Positions 1 to 12,800 of a stretch of 64,000 bases of DNA are shown one piece after another; position 1 is the first letter of the stretch; each line of letters opens with the position of its first letter. Origin of the DNA: Eudorina sp. 2006-703-Eu-15 (taxonomy: Eukaryota > Chlorophyta > Chlorophyceae > Chlamydomonadales > Volvocaceae); the NCBI GenBank assembly GCA_003117195.1, contig BDSI01000154.1, positions 124,001-188,000 on the forward strand. Reading direction: 5' to 3'. The position numbers were made by a program, and so were the translations under genes. The notes below the pieces were generated by a model, which was not told the DNA's origin, did not search any database, and saw nothing but the letters and a program-made list of their open reading frames with translations.

Positions 1-3000
1 CTGAGCGCCCTCCGGCAGCGTCGCCAGACCGAAGCCCAGCGCCAGGCCCAGTCCGATACCGCCGCTGGGTGACGACGCCAGCCGGGAGGCCAGGGAAGAC
101 CCCACGGGCAGCGACGTCGCGAACGGCAGCGACCCGATAGCAATCGGCACGCGCGCTTCGTACGGCGCGACGTCCGCCGCCGCCGCCGCCGCCTCGTCGC
201 CGTCGCCACCGCCACCGCGGCGCAACCCGCCGGCGCCGCCGGCGGCCTGCGGGATCGCCTGCGGTCCCGACGAGCCCCGCCGCGGCTGGGATCCCGACCC
301 CACCCGGCCGCCGTACAGTATCGCGGCCGCGGGCGCCACCGCGCCGCCGGCGTCCTCCGACCCGTGGGTCGCTGCGGTCGGCGCGCCGTCATGAACCAAA
401 AACCCCTGGGACCCACGTGTCGCCGCCGCCGCCGCCACCGCCGCGGCGGCGGCGGCCGCGGACCCCTCCGCTGTCTTTTCGATGTCACCCGAGATGGCGG
501 GCCCTGCTTCCAGCTGCTGCTGGAGCTGCTGCGGCTGCCGTTCCAGCTGCTCCTGCTCGGCGGCCGAAGCCAGCTGTACGACCGCCAACGAGAAAGGAGA
601 GAGCGGCGAGGCGAGGGCAGGACCAGCTGCGGCGGCCGAGCCCAGCTCGATCCGCAGCGCCGAAACCGGCGCGGCCACGTGGGCCTCCCGCTGGCCACCG
701 GGCGCTGGGCCGGGTGACGACGACGGCCCGTCGCCGCCGCCGGTCAACGGCTCCTGCTCGTCCGCCGCCACCGCAGCCGCGTCCGCTGCTGCCGCCGGGA
801 TGGGCGGAAGCGCCGGAGCCGCATCCGCCGGCCCCATCTCCGCCGTCTCTACCCCAACTTCCCGCAACCCGCAACCCTCCTCCCTACCGGCCTGCGCCGC
901 CGCCTCTACTCCCGTTGTCACCCCTCCGCCCCCCTCGCCGCCGGCCGCTTCCCCGCGCGGCCCGCTGGCGACCAGTCCGCTAGCACCGCCCGCGCCGCCG
1001 CCGCCGCCGGTCGCCCGCTGCGTCAGCAGCTCCTCGAGCGCCCTGATGCGCTCTTCGTACGCCGTCGCCCTGGCCGCCAGCGCCCCCATCTCCCTCTGCT
1101 GGTGCCGGATGAGGTCGTCCTTCATGCCCAGCGCCCGCTGCATCGCCGCCACCAGATCCGCGGGATCACGCCGCGGCTGCTGCTGCTGCGGTGACCCGGC
1201 CGCCGAGGGGCCCCCCGCCGCCGATGGCGGCGGCGGCGACGCGCCGCCTGCGGCTGCCCCACCGGCGCCTCCGCCGGAGCCGCGCGCAGCACGCGCGCCG
1301 GCAACATCCGCCGGCGCGGCGGCCTCCGCCGCCGCCGCTGCGGCGGCAGCCGGCGGCTGCTGCGGCTCCCCGCCGGCGCCGCCGGCGCCGCCGCCGCTGG
1401 ACGCTGTGGTGGTGGTGGTGGCGGTGAGCTCCCGTATGCAGGCTGCCGCGATGTAGTTGGCGAGCTCGGCGCGCAGCCGCGCGTTCTCCATCTCCAGCGC
1501 TGCGCCTGCGACCGGAGGCGGCAGCACGGGGGGCCGCGGGAGGCGGGCCGGCGTCGGCACGGGTCACCCACACGTGAAAGCAGAGGAGGGCCAGGTGTCG
1601 TAGGCGACGGACGGACGGACGGACGGATGCGGCCAGGCATGCTACACGTCGAGGAGTGGCCGACTGGCAGTACCGGGTCTGGGATGCACCACGGAGCCAT
1701 CAGCATTCTTAACAAGAAAACATTCTTAACGTTGATCCCTTGGGGGTCCGCTGTAACGTCCATTCATTCATAAGGCCCCACAACAAGCACATGCACAAGA
1801 ATCCATTGCAAGCACACACACGCCTTCCAGTTGGTGGTGGGTCTGAAGGCGCCCGCTGTAATGTTTCTTCGGAAAAAGATAATACTGTCCAACGCCCAAA
1901 GCAAGTCGCTCACCTTTAGAGCTGTCGGTGGCGGCGGGCGGGTCCGCGTCCAGGACCGCTGTCGTGCCGGGGAACGCCATCGACGCCGCCGGGCCCAGAC
2001 GGCTCGCCGTCGGGGTCTGCTGCTGGTGGTGGTGCTGGGGCTGATATTGCTGATGCTGGTGATGATGCTGGGGGTGGTGGTGGTGGTGATGCAACCCTAA
2101 GGCTGCTGGGTCCGTTACGCTGGCGCGATGCGGGTGGTGGTGGTGGTGGTGGTGGTGATGCTGATGGTGGTGGTGGGATGCGGCCGCCGCGGAGGCGCGC
2201 ATGGCGGTGCTGGCCGCCAGGACACGCTCGTCCAGGTACGACAGGCGCTGCAGGTCGGCCATGCCGACGGCGATGACGGGCACCTCGGGCGAGGGCACCG
2301 TCACCTGGCAGTGGGGCGGCTCCGAAACCAGGCCCGCCCTGGCCAGCAGGTCGGAGGGGATGTAGCGGGAGACCTGCGGGTCGATGGGTCGGTCGATTGG
2401 TTGGTTGGTTAGTTAGTTGGCGGTTGGGGTACATGGCGGCCACGGGAAGAGGAGGCACAGCGGCCAGGAAGGAACGAAGGATCTCCCCCCCGGCCGAAGC
2501 GACCAAACCAGCAAGTACGGCCGCCCGACAAGGGGCGGGCGGGACACATATTACGCCGGCTTGCTCGCACACGGTCCATGATGCCGTCCACGGAGAGAGC
2601 CGGCCCCTAGCCTGTAAACCCCGAACAACCGGACCGCTGTGTAGACGAGCGAAGCGCTGTGTAGCAGCCGACCCTAGGGAACAGCTGCCGGCCCTGTCCC
2701 GCGCAGCCAGAGGGCGACGCGCTCCTAGCCAGGCAGCGATGCGCTACTGGCCAAGGGGCGACGCCCTGCGCACCTGCGACGTGAAGGCCGCCCGCCTGCC
2801 CGCCTCCTTGTCCCGAAACCGTGCCATGTGTTCAGCCAGCCGCCCGGCCTGGCAGGGCAGACAAGGCGGTAAGATACAAGATACGTGACCCTTGCCAGCA
2901 GCTCGATGGTATGAAATTGATTAAATTTAACTGAGGAGCGCGGGCCAAGTAGGCCAGCGCCATCTACACCACCCTTGACGCTAACACACAGCCGCAAGCC

Positions 3001-6000
3001 CGCGTACAGGAATGGCCTCTTCTGCATCCCGGGTCACACCCGCGACGGGGTCACGGCCCCGCGCCTTGCCTCGGCCCCGCCCGCACCTGGCCGCCGCAGA
3101 GCTCGCGCCCACCCCTGCCCGCTCCAACCGCCGGCCCCCCCCATTGTGTCACAAGGTGTCACACAAGACAGCGAAACCGAGCCCCACCCCTTCCAGCACC
3201 TGGCCGCAGTACAGTTCGTGCCATGCGCTGCGCCGCACCGCCTCCGCCAGCAGAGCCCGGTACGCGGAGGGCAGCCTGCGGAATCAGGCGCACCGCAACA
3301 AGGCATCACAATGCTGAGTGGGTTGGACAACTCAGTTGCTGATCAACACCCAACCCATCGCCGCCCAGCCCATCGCCAGACCAGCCGATGACGTCCATAA
3401 AAAATCTCGGTACGCGGTGCGGCCGCGTGTGGGCCGGTGCGTGGCGCCCGACACTGGTAAAGCGGAGCGGCCCTCCGAGGCTTGCCCCTTCGTCCAGCGC
3501 AGTTTCCCCAACGCCCCGGCGTCTCCACCGGAGCCGCCTCGCCGCCGCTCACACCCGCGTGGACGGGCCATGAAACTCGCCCAGGTCTCCCGAAACACGA
3601 AACAACCCAACGAAACGTAACCCAACGAACAACCCGCGTCCCCATAGTCCTTAAATAGAGACAGGGCGAACCCAGGCCCCCCCTCCCTTTCTGCGCCCAC
3701 CTGTGTACCGCCCTCAGTTCCCCGAATGCCGCGTCCTGGCGGCCCAGCACCTCGTAGAAGGCCGCCAGCTTGTTCTTCATGTCGCGGATGCGGCTCTGCT
3801 GCCCCGAGATGCGCTGCAGCTGCTGCAGCACGTCGCGGCTCATGACCACCTTGGACGCCTCCACGCGCGCCGCAAAGGCTGCCAACTGACCGTCCAGCTG
3901 CGCCAGCCGCGGCAGCACCCGGTTGCGGTGCCTGGGGGGCGGGGGCGGGGGCGGGGTTGTTTAGCGATTTCGGTGTCTTTGTTGATAAACAAAAAAGGGG
4001 TTGTAAGAACTTGCGACACGACATTTGGCGTTTTCACAGTGGGCTGCTGCCAGAGCAGAGCGGGGCAGGGGGGGGGGCAGCGCGGCCATGCCAACGGACG
4101 GAGGGGGAGAGAAGGGGCGCAGCGGGTTGGCTGTCCTAGGCCCTCCCGCACGCCCCGCGCGATTGGTCCTGCCCTGCCCTTTTGCTCCGACATAATCTCG
4201 CAATCACACAACCTGCTCGCCACCTAGACATACATCAGCACACACACACACACACTCATTTTCCTTTTACATGCACATTCACATTTCGCGGCTCAATTTT
4301 CTTTTACACACATTCACATTTACATGTAGATACGCACCGGCTGTCTGTCAGTTCCCTATTAAACACACCGTGACCGGCATGTGCCAAGTTCATTACCCAG
4401 TCGATCTGGGTCAGGCGCGTTCCCACGCTGCTGGACACACTCACGTCTCGTGGATGGCCTCCATGGCGGCCGCCGCGTCATGCAGCGCACCCTGCCGCAA
4501 CCCGGGCGCGGACCCGCCACCGCCGCCCGCCGCGCCGCCACCGCCGCCGGCCGCGCTGCCCAGCTGCCGCACCACATCCTCCACCAGCGTCCTAACAGTC
4601 CGAAGGTCCTTAGACAGCACCTGGCACGGCGGCGGAAAGCGGGGAGCCACGTCATCCGGGCCACACACAGACGACAGCATTTGGGTGTGCCCCCTCTTGC
4701 ACAGCTGTGACGGCGCTCCGAGGCTTGGCTTTCGTTTCCCGGTAGCTCAGCAGCACCTCGCCCCGATCAGGTCGGCGCGTGAATTGGGACCTACCCTCGG
4801 CGCCCTGCTCTTTGCCATGCGGGCTTTGAATTGCGACAACATCCGGGCCGGCCTACGACGCCTTTACGCCTTTCAAGTCCAAGGTATGCGTTCACACCAT
4901 GAACACGCGTGGGCGCCGAGAGAGAGGCCCCGTCCGGTCCCCCCCCCCCGGACCCCGTACCTGCACCATGCTGCTGTGTTCGTCCAGGAGCGCCTCGTGC
5001 TCCGCCATCTGACTGCCCAGCGCGTCCAGGTCGACGCTGGGGGCCTGCGGGGGAGCGCATCGGAGCAGCGCCACGGCCATTGGCCCCAGCGGCAGGGGTG
5101 GAGCCGGCAGCGTATCAGCAAGCGGGCAGGGCGCGCACCGGTCTTTCTAAAAGTCGCAATACGCAAATCGTAATGTCGGCAGGTCACGCAGCCGTGACGT
5201 GACATAGGGCCCCTCAAAACATCGGCGCCTGCATAGGTGGCAGATTGAGCATTATCGCAGATGAAACATGGGGCAGCTGGGACAGATGAGGAATGGGAGA
5301 GCGTTCTCGACGGCCCTCGGACGCACTCCCGCCCCGGGGGGGGGGGACTGAGATCAGGGTAGCTGTTAGCAGACATCCCTGGCCGGATCCCGGGATCGTC
5401 CGATGGGGTGTTTGGGAGGCCCCCTGGCGGGGCGCAGCGGGCACCGCATCGCTGCCGCCCGACAGTGCTCGCGGCCCACGGGGCACTAGCTCACGAAACA
5501 AGACGCGATCAGAGCAGGAACGCAGGTCATCCCGCCGGTGCTGGCCTGCGGCGCCGAGCTGTTGTGAACAGGGCACTTCCTTGACACCTCGGCATCAGCC
5601 GCTGCACGCAGCAACGCGCATCGTGCATAGGAACACGGCCCGGACCCCACGCACGGAGGGAGACCGCTCACACACACAAGGGTAATATGGTAAGTATATT
5701 AGTGCTTGGTTTGGGTCGGGCAGGTCTCTTATCTAAACACACACAAGGGTAGTTTTCTTATACACATAAGGGTAGCTGCCTCGGTCAGCGTCAGTCCGGC
5801 GATATATGTAACGATGCACCGAAAGCAACACCCTCCCCCGCTCTCCCCCTCCCAAGCCACTCCCTCGCTCACTCCCTCACTCACACGCGCTCAAAAGGGG
5901 GCGACTCCCCCATCAACTTCCTTAACAGCAGGGCGCGCACGGACCTGCATGAACAGCCCCTCCACGTCATTCCGCAGCAGCTGGAACAGCGCCTCCAGCT

Positions 6001-9000
6001 CCGAAACCTTGCCGCCAAAGCTCGCGTGGCTCCGGCTGCACGTGTCGCCCCACTCGCGCAGCCGCTGCACCGGGTACAGGTCCGCCAAGCGCCTCGGGGC
6101 GGCGGCCGCGGGCGGCAGCACGACCGGCTGCTGCTGCAGCTGCTGGAGGTGCGTCGAGGATTGGGTCGGCAGGGAGCCGTCCTGGTGCGGCATCTGGGCC
6201 GGCGGCGACGGGTGCTGCTGCGGGTGCGGCTGTGGGGGTTGCTGCTGCAGGGCTGGGTGCAATTCGATGGCCTCCAGCGCCGCCAGGTCGGACGGGAAGG
6301 TGGCGAGCAGGGCGGCGTGCGCTGCGTGCTGGACGTTGTACCTGGGGGTCGCGGGATGGCGCACGGGCGCGACGGGACAGCGGGGGACTGGCTGAGACCA
6401 GCTCGGGGGTAGGCACGGGGGAGACCCAAGGAGCAAGGTAGGCACGGGGGAGAGGACCGCCAGCCCGCCTGAGCTTCACGCTCTCCGTGCCGCCTTGCCC
6501 CCTTGCCCGCCCAACCGGCCCCGCCACTGCGACTGGTCACAGCCGGGGACCCGGGCGGAGAGCCCGTGGTGGCAATGCGACCCGGGGCGGCCTGGAGGTT
6601 CCCTCGCACACCAACACCACCAGACAAGGCTTCAAAAAGCGCCACGTGTTGCAGCGACCGACGTACCCCACAGCGCGCCCCCCTTTTTGTCCCCGGGCCA
6701 GGCAAAGGAGTGAGGGGTACAGCGCATCGATTGGATGCGACCGACCGCGCTTACTGCCAAAGGTTGTTGAGAAGGTAGGCAAAGCGGGTGGGTACGTAGG
6801 GTGGGTGGGTACGTAGGGTGGGTGTGTAAATAGGGCGTGAATTGGGTTGGTCTGCGTTGCGCGATTCGCTGCCACCGAGCCCGACTCACTTATCCAGGAA
6901 GGACTGGTAGCTGTTGAGGATGTGGTTGTAGTGCGCCTCCACGTTCGCGCGCGCCGCGTCGGCTGCTCGGGCCTGCACCTCCTGCTCCGACAGCAGCTGC
7001 CGGCACCTGCGGCCCCGACAGGCAGGCAGGCAGGCAGGGAGGCGGGCGGCAGGCAGGCAGGGACGCAATCACCACAACCCAGATCGCGCGACCCCAATAA
7101 TCCTCAACGCATGCATACATGCACATGCACGTTCGCGTGTACTGCATACATGCACGTGCCACGAAACCCGCCCGACCCAAATCACGTGGAAGGTGGAACC
7201 GCCCCAAGTCCGCGTGCCAATGCGCATGCTCGCCACGCGACGAGCGCGGGAGGCAAGTACGTCCACGCCGTGCAGGTCAGGTGCCGGCCAGCAGCTCCCA
7301 CAACAAACATACACACGCGTGCCCCACCTCACCCTACGCCCCCTTCCTTCTGGACTCAAGAGCTGTTTTCTGCCCTCTTAACTCCCTCCCTCCCCCCGGA
7401 CTTTTGCTCTGGCAGCAGCGCAGTTTGAACATGTGTACTATTTTCCTACCCCCTCCCTCCCTCCCTCCTCCTTTGTCTCCTCCCTCAGCCGCGCACCTCT
7501 GCAGCCGCGCCTGCGCCACCTCCCAGTACGCCCTCGTGGTGGCCAGGTGGTGCTGGAAGTGGCGCTCGTAGTCGGGCAGCGCGCGCACCAGCGGGCTCGG
7601 GGCCGAGTGGAGCGGGTGGGCGAGGTTCACCTCGGCCAGAGGCGGCACTGCGCGGCCGCGGCGGGGCGGGGCGGGGGAATACAGGATATTCGGGTAGAGG
7701 TGTGAAATACTGCGCGCTGCCGCCAGAGCGAAAGGGGCGCGGCGGCGGGAGGGTCGGCTCTAGGGGTGCATACGCGGTTCGCGAGGGACCCATCCGCATC
7801 TCCACCGGCTCTCTCGCACCCGGTGAATATATGGCACAAGGCTGCACCGGCCGGGTTCCCGCAGGTGGGAGCGGCTGCCGGCCGAGCACCTCCTGGGGGC
7901 AGCCAACCGGGGCGGACAGCGACCCAAGCCCAGGGCAGCAAGCACGTCCGCAACAGCACCGCACCGGCTCGGATGACCTCGACCTACTTCCCAGCGCCCT
8001 CCTGCGGTCAATACAGCGGCGCTACGAGCAATGTGCGCCCAGGCCCTTCAGCGCCTGGGTGGCTGCCGCGCTGCACTGGACTGCCGAAACCGCGCCGCTG
8101 CCTGCACCGCACGGCCCGCCCGGCTGAACGCCTCCCCCGCGACCCCATGTGTGCCACCAACCCGCCCACCCACCCTGCACGTGCAGCGGCGGCAGAGCCT
8201 CAGGCGGAGGTAACGCCGCCCCGGGCTTCAAGTACGACCGGCAGTACAGGAACACGGGGTGGTCCTCGAGCGCCGCGACGTTGGGGTCCTGGGAGGGTTG
8301 AGGGACCGCAGGGAAGGGCAGGACGACGCGCCCGGACGAGGTGGAGCAGGTGCGGGGTATAGGAAATTGGTAGACATTTTGAAACCGTGCTGCTGCCAGA
8401 GCGACAATCCGATTGGAGAACGGTACAGTACCGCAGATTTTTAAGCCAACGTGGGGGGATGCACGAGGTGCCGGACTGCGCTGGTGCTGCACGCAGAGGA
8501 ACAAGATTCACGTCGCATAGCTGGGGATATCGAACTGGGTGTAGTGATCTCATGTCGAGATGTGGGTTGCGCGGACGCCAACAAAGCGGGCCAACAGATT
8601 TCCACAAAGCGATGGAACCGACCCAGTGCGGTCTCGACGCGTCGCTACGTAGACGTGGCGAGCCGTGCACATTTACTAATACTAAAAACGTGCAAAGAGC
8701 AACCAGTAAGGCGCTTGTTCCAATGGAGAGCGCGAGATGCCAAAGCGCCCGCTCGAAAGGGGGTAACAGGTCGGGGCCCAGACACGATACCCAAAGCGGC
8801 GTTGACAGGCGATAACGTTGGGCACCTATCGTGCCTCCCTGCCGGTGTTAGACACAGCACTTGTTCTACCATGCAACAGGAGCAGAATTATAGTAGCTTT
8901 TGTGGAGGGGCCGGCGCTTTCGGCCAGCGAGAAGTTGCTTGCAAGTCCACACGCGTCCTTACCACAGGCAGTCGGTACGCGCCTAATGGTTTCGCTTGGT

Positions 9001-9139
9001 CCAAGCGAGCACCCTGGTACATAGCGATTTGGTCTGCGACAGGAATACCCGTGAAGGAGACCAGCGCATGCTGGACCGCGTCCACCCTGCAGGACAAATT
9101 CACAATTACAGTATGACGCGTCACGTCAGCAAATGCCAT
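1..9139 (-). CDS. ATG11: Autophagy scaffold protein ATG11, N-terminal 1192 codons; 3' end outside the window
   Basis: ATG11 (FIP200-like) scaffolds the ATG1/ULK kinase complex in selective autophagy. Exons in reading order: 9139-8963, 8288-8174, 7647-7497, 7006-6890, 6341-5945, 5044-4961, 4620-4445, 3931-3701, 3275-3188, 2848-2774, 2373-1914, 1505-1. Every junction is GT/AG and all phases agree. The start ATG sits in a strong GCCATGGC context. Residues 1-97 form a ubiquitin-like fold (GIPVADQIAMYQGARL, then LGAYRLPV). Residues 188-320 carry the HPALQ and KVSELEALFQ region. Residues 406-540 match the plant ATG11 block with SRIRDMKNKLAAFYEVLG and AYRALLAEAVRR. Exon 11 has VSRYIPSDLLARAGL followed by His/Gln runs. 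The last exon has a coiled coil (about 1140-1000) between Ala/Gly/Pro-rich stretches. The C-terminal ATG11 domain should lie to the left. Family assignment rests on remembered plant ATG11 sequence. Confidence 0.91.
1605..1626 (+). repeat. GACG tetranucleotide tract
   Basis: Five GACG units in an ATG11 intron. Similar tracts stand at 11730-11774 and 34885-34920. Confidence 0.85.
1725..1770 (+). repeat. R1 retroposon-like 3' end, tail to the right
   Basis: GGGTCCGCTGTAAC followed by a CATT-type tail matches the ends of the copies at 38214 and 44085 (which are inverted). Only the terminal 45 bases are present, within an intron of ATG11. A truncated copy with a short tandem tail fits 5'-truncated retroposition. 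Confidence 0.65.
1914..2373 (-). other. ATG11: ATG11 exon 11 with His/Gln-rich insertion
   Basis: The exon opens with a segment conserved in plant ATG11 (VSRYIPSDLLARAGL, VPVIAVGMADLQ). It then enters a histidine-rich stretch encoded by CAC/CAT repeats at about 2030-2180, mixed with Gln. The exon ends in phase 1, matching the exon beginning at 1505. The His/Gln stretch has no counterpart that I recall in land-plant ATG11 and is probably a lineage-specific repeat expansion. Confidence 0.8.
5703..5748 (-). repeat. R4 dispersed repeat
   Basis: On the minus strand GAGACCTGCCCGACCCAAAC, next to ACAC-rich sequence, matches the copies at 7161, 18653 and 28951. In an ATG11 intron. Confidence 0.55.
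5780..5815 (+). repeat. R3 element end
   Basis: The segment containing GTCCGGCGATATATGTAAC matches 32325-32356 (GGCCCGGCAGATATGTAAC). Both are followed by GATKCAC. It lies in an ATG11 intron. Confidence 0.5.
7161..7190 (+). repeat. R4 dispersed repeat
   Basis: CGAAACCCGCCCGACCCAAA preceded by ATGCATACATGCACGTG-type sequence. In an ATG11 intron, antisense to that gene. Confidence 0.5.
7403..7452 (+). repeat. R0 intron-borne 50-bp element
   Basis: GCTCTGGCAGCAGCGCAGTT, then TGAACATGT and TTTTCCTACCCC. Near-full-length copy in an ATG11 intron, antisense to that gene. Confidence 0.75.
8355..8405 (-). repeat. R0 intron-borne 50-bp element, inverted
   Basis: GGTATAGGAAATTGGTAGAC, then ATTTTGAAAC and GCTGCTGCCAGAGC. 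Full-length copy in the first ATG11 intron, sense with respect to ATG11. Confidence 0.75.
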
Positions 9140-9878
9140 GGCACGGTCGAGCGGAAAGGAAAATCGGTAGTTAGGACAGGCCAGGTGTAACACGACTGCG
9201 ACGCTTGGGACCTATCTGAAAGGTTAGGGCCACGCAGGGTGTTGCGACTCAGCCCGGCCAACAGGGACCCTGATTACTTCAACGTGGCCTCACAAAAGTT
9301 TGAAAACTATATAAGATGCTCACCGCGTCGTCGATTGCACGTCCAGCTGCAAAGTCCGCCCCGAGTGGGCCACTAACACAAGCAGCGACATTTCTCCTTT
9401 CGCCGGCCTGACCTGGGCTTTGCCCCTTTTTGGACAGTGCTATGTAAGCATAGAGCAAAGGATTGTGCCAGAAAGGCACGGACCCCACGCAGGTCTGAGG
9501 AACAAAGCGTTGCAGTTTTTGACAAGTTCCAGCAATGCCCAGCAGATTATATATTAACAGCAAGTGGACACCCTTTGCATGTTTCGCAGATACGGTGTGG
9601 CTTCTACCTTCATCTTTGGCCATGACAACACGGCCGTATTTTCCTACGGCATCCTGCAATGAACACGCACTCACCGCAATAGATGAGAATACCTAGCAAG
9701 AGCCGTGTGCATGGATCACTTTAATTTATTTTTACGACGTGGCCTGAGGCCTGGACTCTGGTTCCAATGTCTGACATTCGCGGTTCCGCCAGAAGACTGA
9801 TTTGGAAAAGCACCCTGCATATTATCATACATGCGCTATAATTTATAATTACCGCGGACCGCAGGGGTCCGCCGGGAG
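9140..9878. promoter_or_regulatory. Divergent promoter region between ATG11 and the Kelch-RING gene
   Basis: These 739 bases separate the ATG11 start codon (minus, 9139) from the Kelch-RING start codon (plus, 9879) and must hold both 5' leaders and promoters. The stretch is more AT-rich than its flanks. AT-rich TATA-like motifs occur at 9307-9315, 9547-9556 and 9834-9849; which ones act, and for which gene, cannot be told from sequence alone. Small ORFs here lack the codon bias of the neighbouring exons and are treated as non-coding. Confidence 0.55.
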
Positions 9879-12800
9879 ATGTGGGCTGGGCTAGTGTACC
9901 TTTGCCTGTGCGCTTTGCCTAGGCTAGGGCGGGGTTTCAGCTGGGAGAACGTGCCTTCACCAGCAAACTTACTGCCCGAACCAAGGTCATTCGCGACGCT
10001 ATCAGGTATCGTTCGGGTACTGGGGTAGCTTTCAGACCGTTTCAATCTCATGGCTTCTTTATCACACGCCCGCTTGTATCAAAACAGGCAATTTAAGTGG
10101 CTCGGCGGTGTTTATGTATGGAGGGTTCTCGCACGCGAGGAGCGCCTGGCTCAATGAGACGTGGAGACTGGAGCTCAAAGTGGGAGGACCGCAATGGCAG
10201 CAAATATCTACAGGTACCCAGTACGGAATATGGGCGACGCAAATGTGTAGCGGGTAAGCAGCTCAAGCACGGTCGGTCTGACTGATTTTTCGCCCACACC
10301 GCAGACCGGGTGTTGCAGCACGCGACCCTAGTCACCTTGGGCGATAAGGTGCTGCTGGTTGGCGGAATGGACTCCTCCGCCGGACGGCTCAGCGACCAGT
10401 TGTACTCCCTGGATGCGAACGGCACGACACGCTTGCCGGTCGAGGTGCGTGTGCTCCTCCTCGGGCGAATCCGTGTCCCAGCACCCCGCGTCCCCCGTCT
10501 CCTTCACGACCCGTGAAAATGCGACGTCACCGATTGGGCGGCAGCGAGTTTGTTCCACCCACATTTCGGACTCCAGCTAGCGCACGCGCTAGAGAGCAGC
10601 CCGGAGTGGGAGGTTGCGGGCAGGGTTTGATGGGGTAGGCCCGGCAAGCAGCGGGCATAGCCGAAAAACCAAGCTCAGAACGACCCGGGGGAGGGGGGTC
10701 TGATGTATCCATCCGAAACGTGCCGCGCGCGCGTCCGGGCGAGCAGCCCCGGCTCGCCCCTTCTCAGGCCCTGCCCCGGGAGAGGGCCTGAGGGAGGGCG
10801 CAGGCGAGGATCGCAGAGCGGAGGAAAATGGAGAGGAGAGGCAGGGTATCAAGGAGAGGAGACCTGTGTAGCCGCCGCGGGGTTGAACACTCCAGGGGGG
10901 AGGAGGACGGGCTGCTGCTGGTGCACCAAGACTGCGCGCGCAGCTGACAGCAACACCAGCAGCACCAGCAGCACCACTGGTGCTGCACCGCTGGCGCTGC
11001 ACCAGCGGCGGCGGCAGTGCGGTAGCAGCCGGCGGCGCACGGGAGCAGCGGCCGCAGCAGCAACAGCAGCCGCAGCGGCCGAAGCCGCTGCAACAGCAGC
11101 AGCTGCAGCACCAGCAGCAGCTGCAGCACCAGCAGCAGCCGCAGCAACAGCAGCAGCCGCAGCAACAGCAACAGCACGGGCGCTGATTCGCTGGAGGGCA
11201 TGGGAAAGAGACCGGCTGATCTTGCCGGTAGGCGCGGTTGCGCCTTGTTCCGCGGCTGCGCTCGCCGCAGCCCTGACGTCAGCGGCGCGGAGCGACAGCA
11301 GCTTTGGCCGAATTCGCACTGCCGCAGGGCCCCCATGCTTCCGGGGGGGTGAAAGCATGTGACGGATGCTGTCCCCGTCAGTGATGGCGGCGGACGGCGA
11401 CGGGCGAAGGCAAGCCCCCGCCGCCGGTAGCTCGGGGAGGACCCGGAGGCAGCGCTCCAGGGACGGCCAGTGGGCCTGCCACGCCGGCGGCGGCGGCGGT
11501 GCCGGCACCGCGGTTCTCACACGCGGCGCACACCCGCGGCCGGACGCCGTGGCAGCGGAGAGCCGCCCCGTTGCAGCGGACCACGACCCGCAGTGCCCTC
11601 CCGGCGCTCCCAATCCCAACCAGCTGCAGGGGGGGCGGTGGTGCACCCCATGGCCCCCACCAGGGCAGGCAGCGGATCTCTCGTCTACCACCTCACGGAG
11701 ATCCTTCTCCCAGTGCATTGCCTGGGTGCACGGACGGACGGACGGACAGACGAACGGACGGACGGACGGACGGGCGCGCTCCCCTGTCAGCCTCCAGCCT
11801 GCCCGGGCCCGGCCCGCTTCCCGCCGCCGCCGCCGCCGTCTCCGCCCCCGCTGGACACCTCCCCCCCTGGCCCCCGGCGGGCGGGTGGCTGCCCCTTGGC
11901 TGTGGGGTCCCAGAAGTTCTTGGAATGACCCAGTGGCCGGGCGGCGGCAGTCGGCGTTGCATAGGTCGCAATCGGGCGGGGTGGCAGCGAGTTTCGAGAG
12001 ATGGGGGCGTCGACCGTCAGGAGGAGAGGGTCCGCCGCCTGGCGGGGGGAGCTGCGGAGACGGGGGGCCCATTGCTCTTGGCGGCGGCAGGGCGCCCGGA
12101 GGGCTGTATGGCTGCCTGCCGGCGGGGCGAGATTCACCGCCGGGATGTCCTCTAGGGTCTGGGCTTTGCACCCCTCTCGAATACACCATCAAACAATAAA
12201 GTTCATATATCCTATAAACACTGTAAACACTGTAAACATTCCGTCCCTCCTTCCCTCCCTCCATAAGCATGCCTTCAAGTATGTCGGCGGGTGTACTAGT
12301 GCCCCCCTTGGGCTGTGTTCATCCTAACCGCCTCCCACCCGAGAATCCCCTCCAAGGCCGCTCCCGCCGCCCCTCTCTCGCGGCGCCGCTCTGCACGCGT
12401 GCAGGGGACCGTACCGCCGCTGTACCGCCACTCGGCGGTGTCGTACACCGTCAACGGGGAGCCCCACGTGCTGCTGTGCGGGGGCGTGGACACGTCGACC
12501 AATGCGACGGTGGACGTCGTGTACGACCTGTCGTACAACAAGACGACCGGCCATTACATCTTCACCAAAATGTGAGCGACTGGGGTGTGGCAGGGAGGGC
12601 TTCATGGCGCACGCACCCACTCACCCACCCACAGTATGTGCGAGCGGGGCGTGTACCCAGTCACTCAATGTACCTCACGCCCACGCGTCTGGGCTTCAGA
12701 CCTGCCCATCCATCCATCGCCAGCGCAGTTTGAACATGTCCATCAAACTTCCTATACCCATCCGCCCATCCCCTCATCATCGCAGGAGGCCGCTGCCCCA

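Noticed and set aside
482..1456. Long plus-strand ORF (324 codons)
   Set aside because: It is the shadow of the ATG11 exon on the minus strand, whose frame contains a coiled coil and joins in phase with the upstream exon.
10849..12270. Minus-strand ORF of 473 codons inside the Kelch-RING intron 3
   Set aside because: Low-complexity translation from triplet repeats, no recognisable domain and no clear promoter. It stays possible but unsupported.
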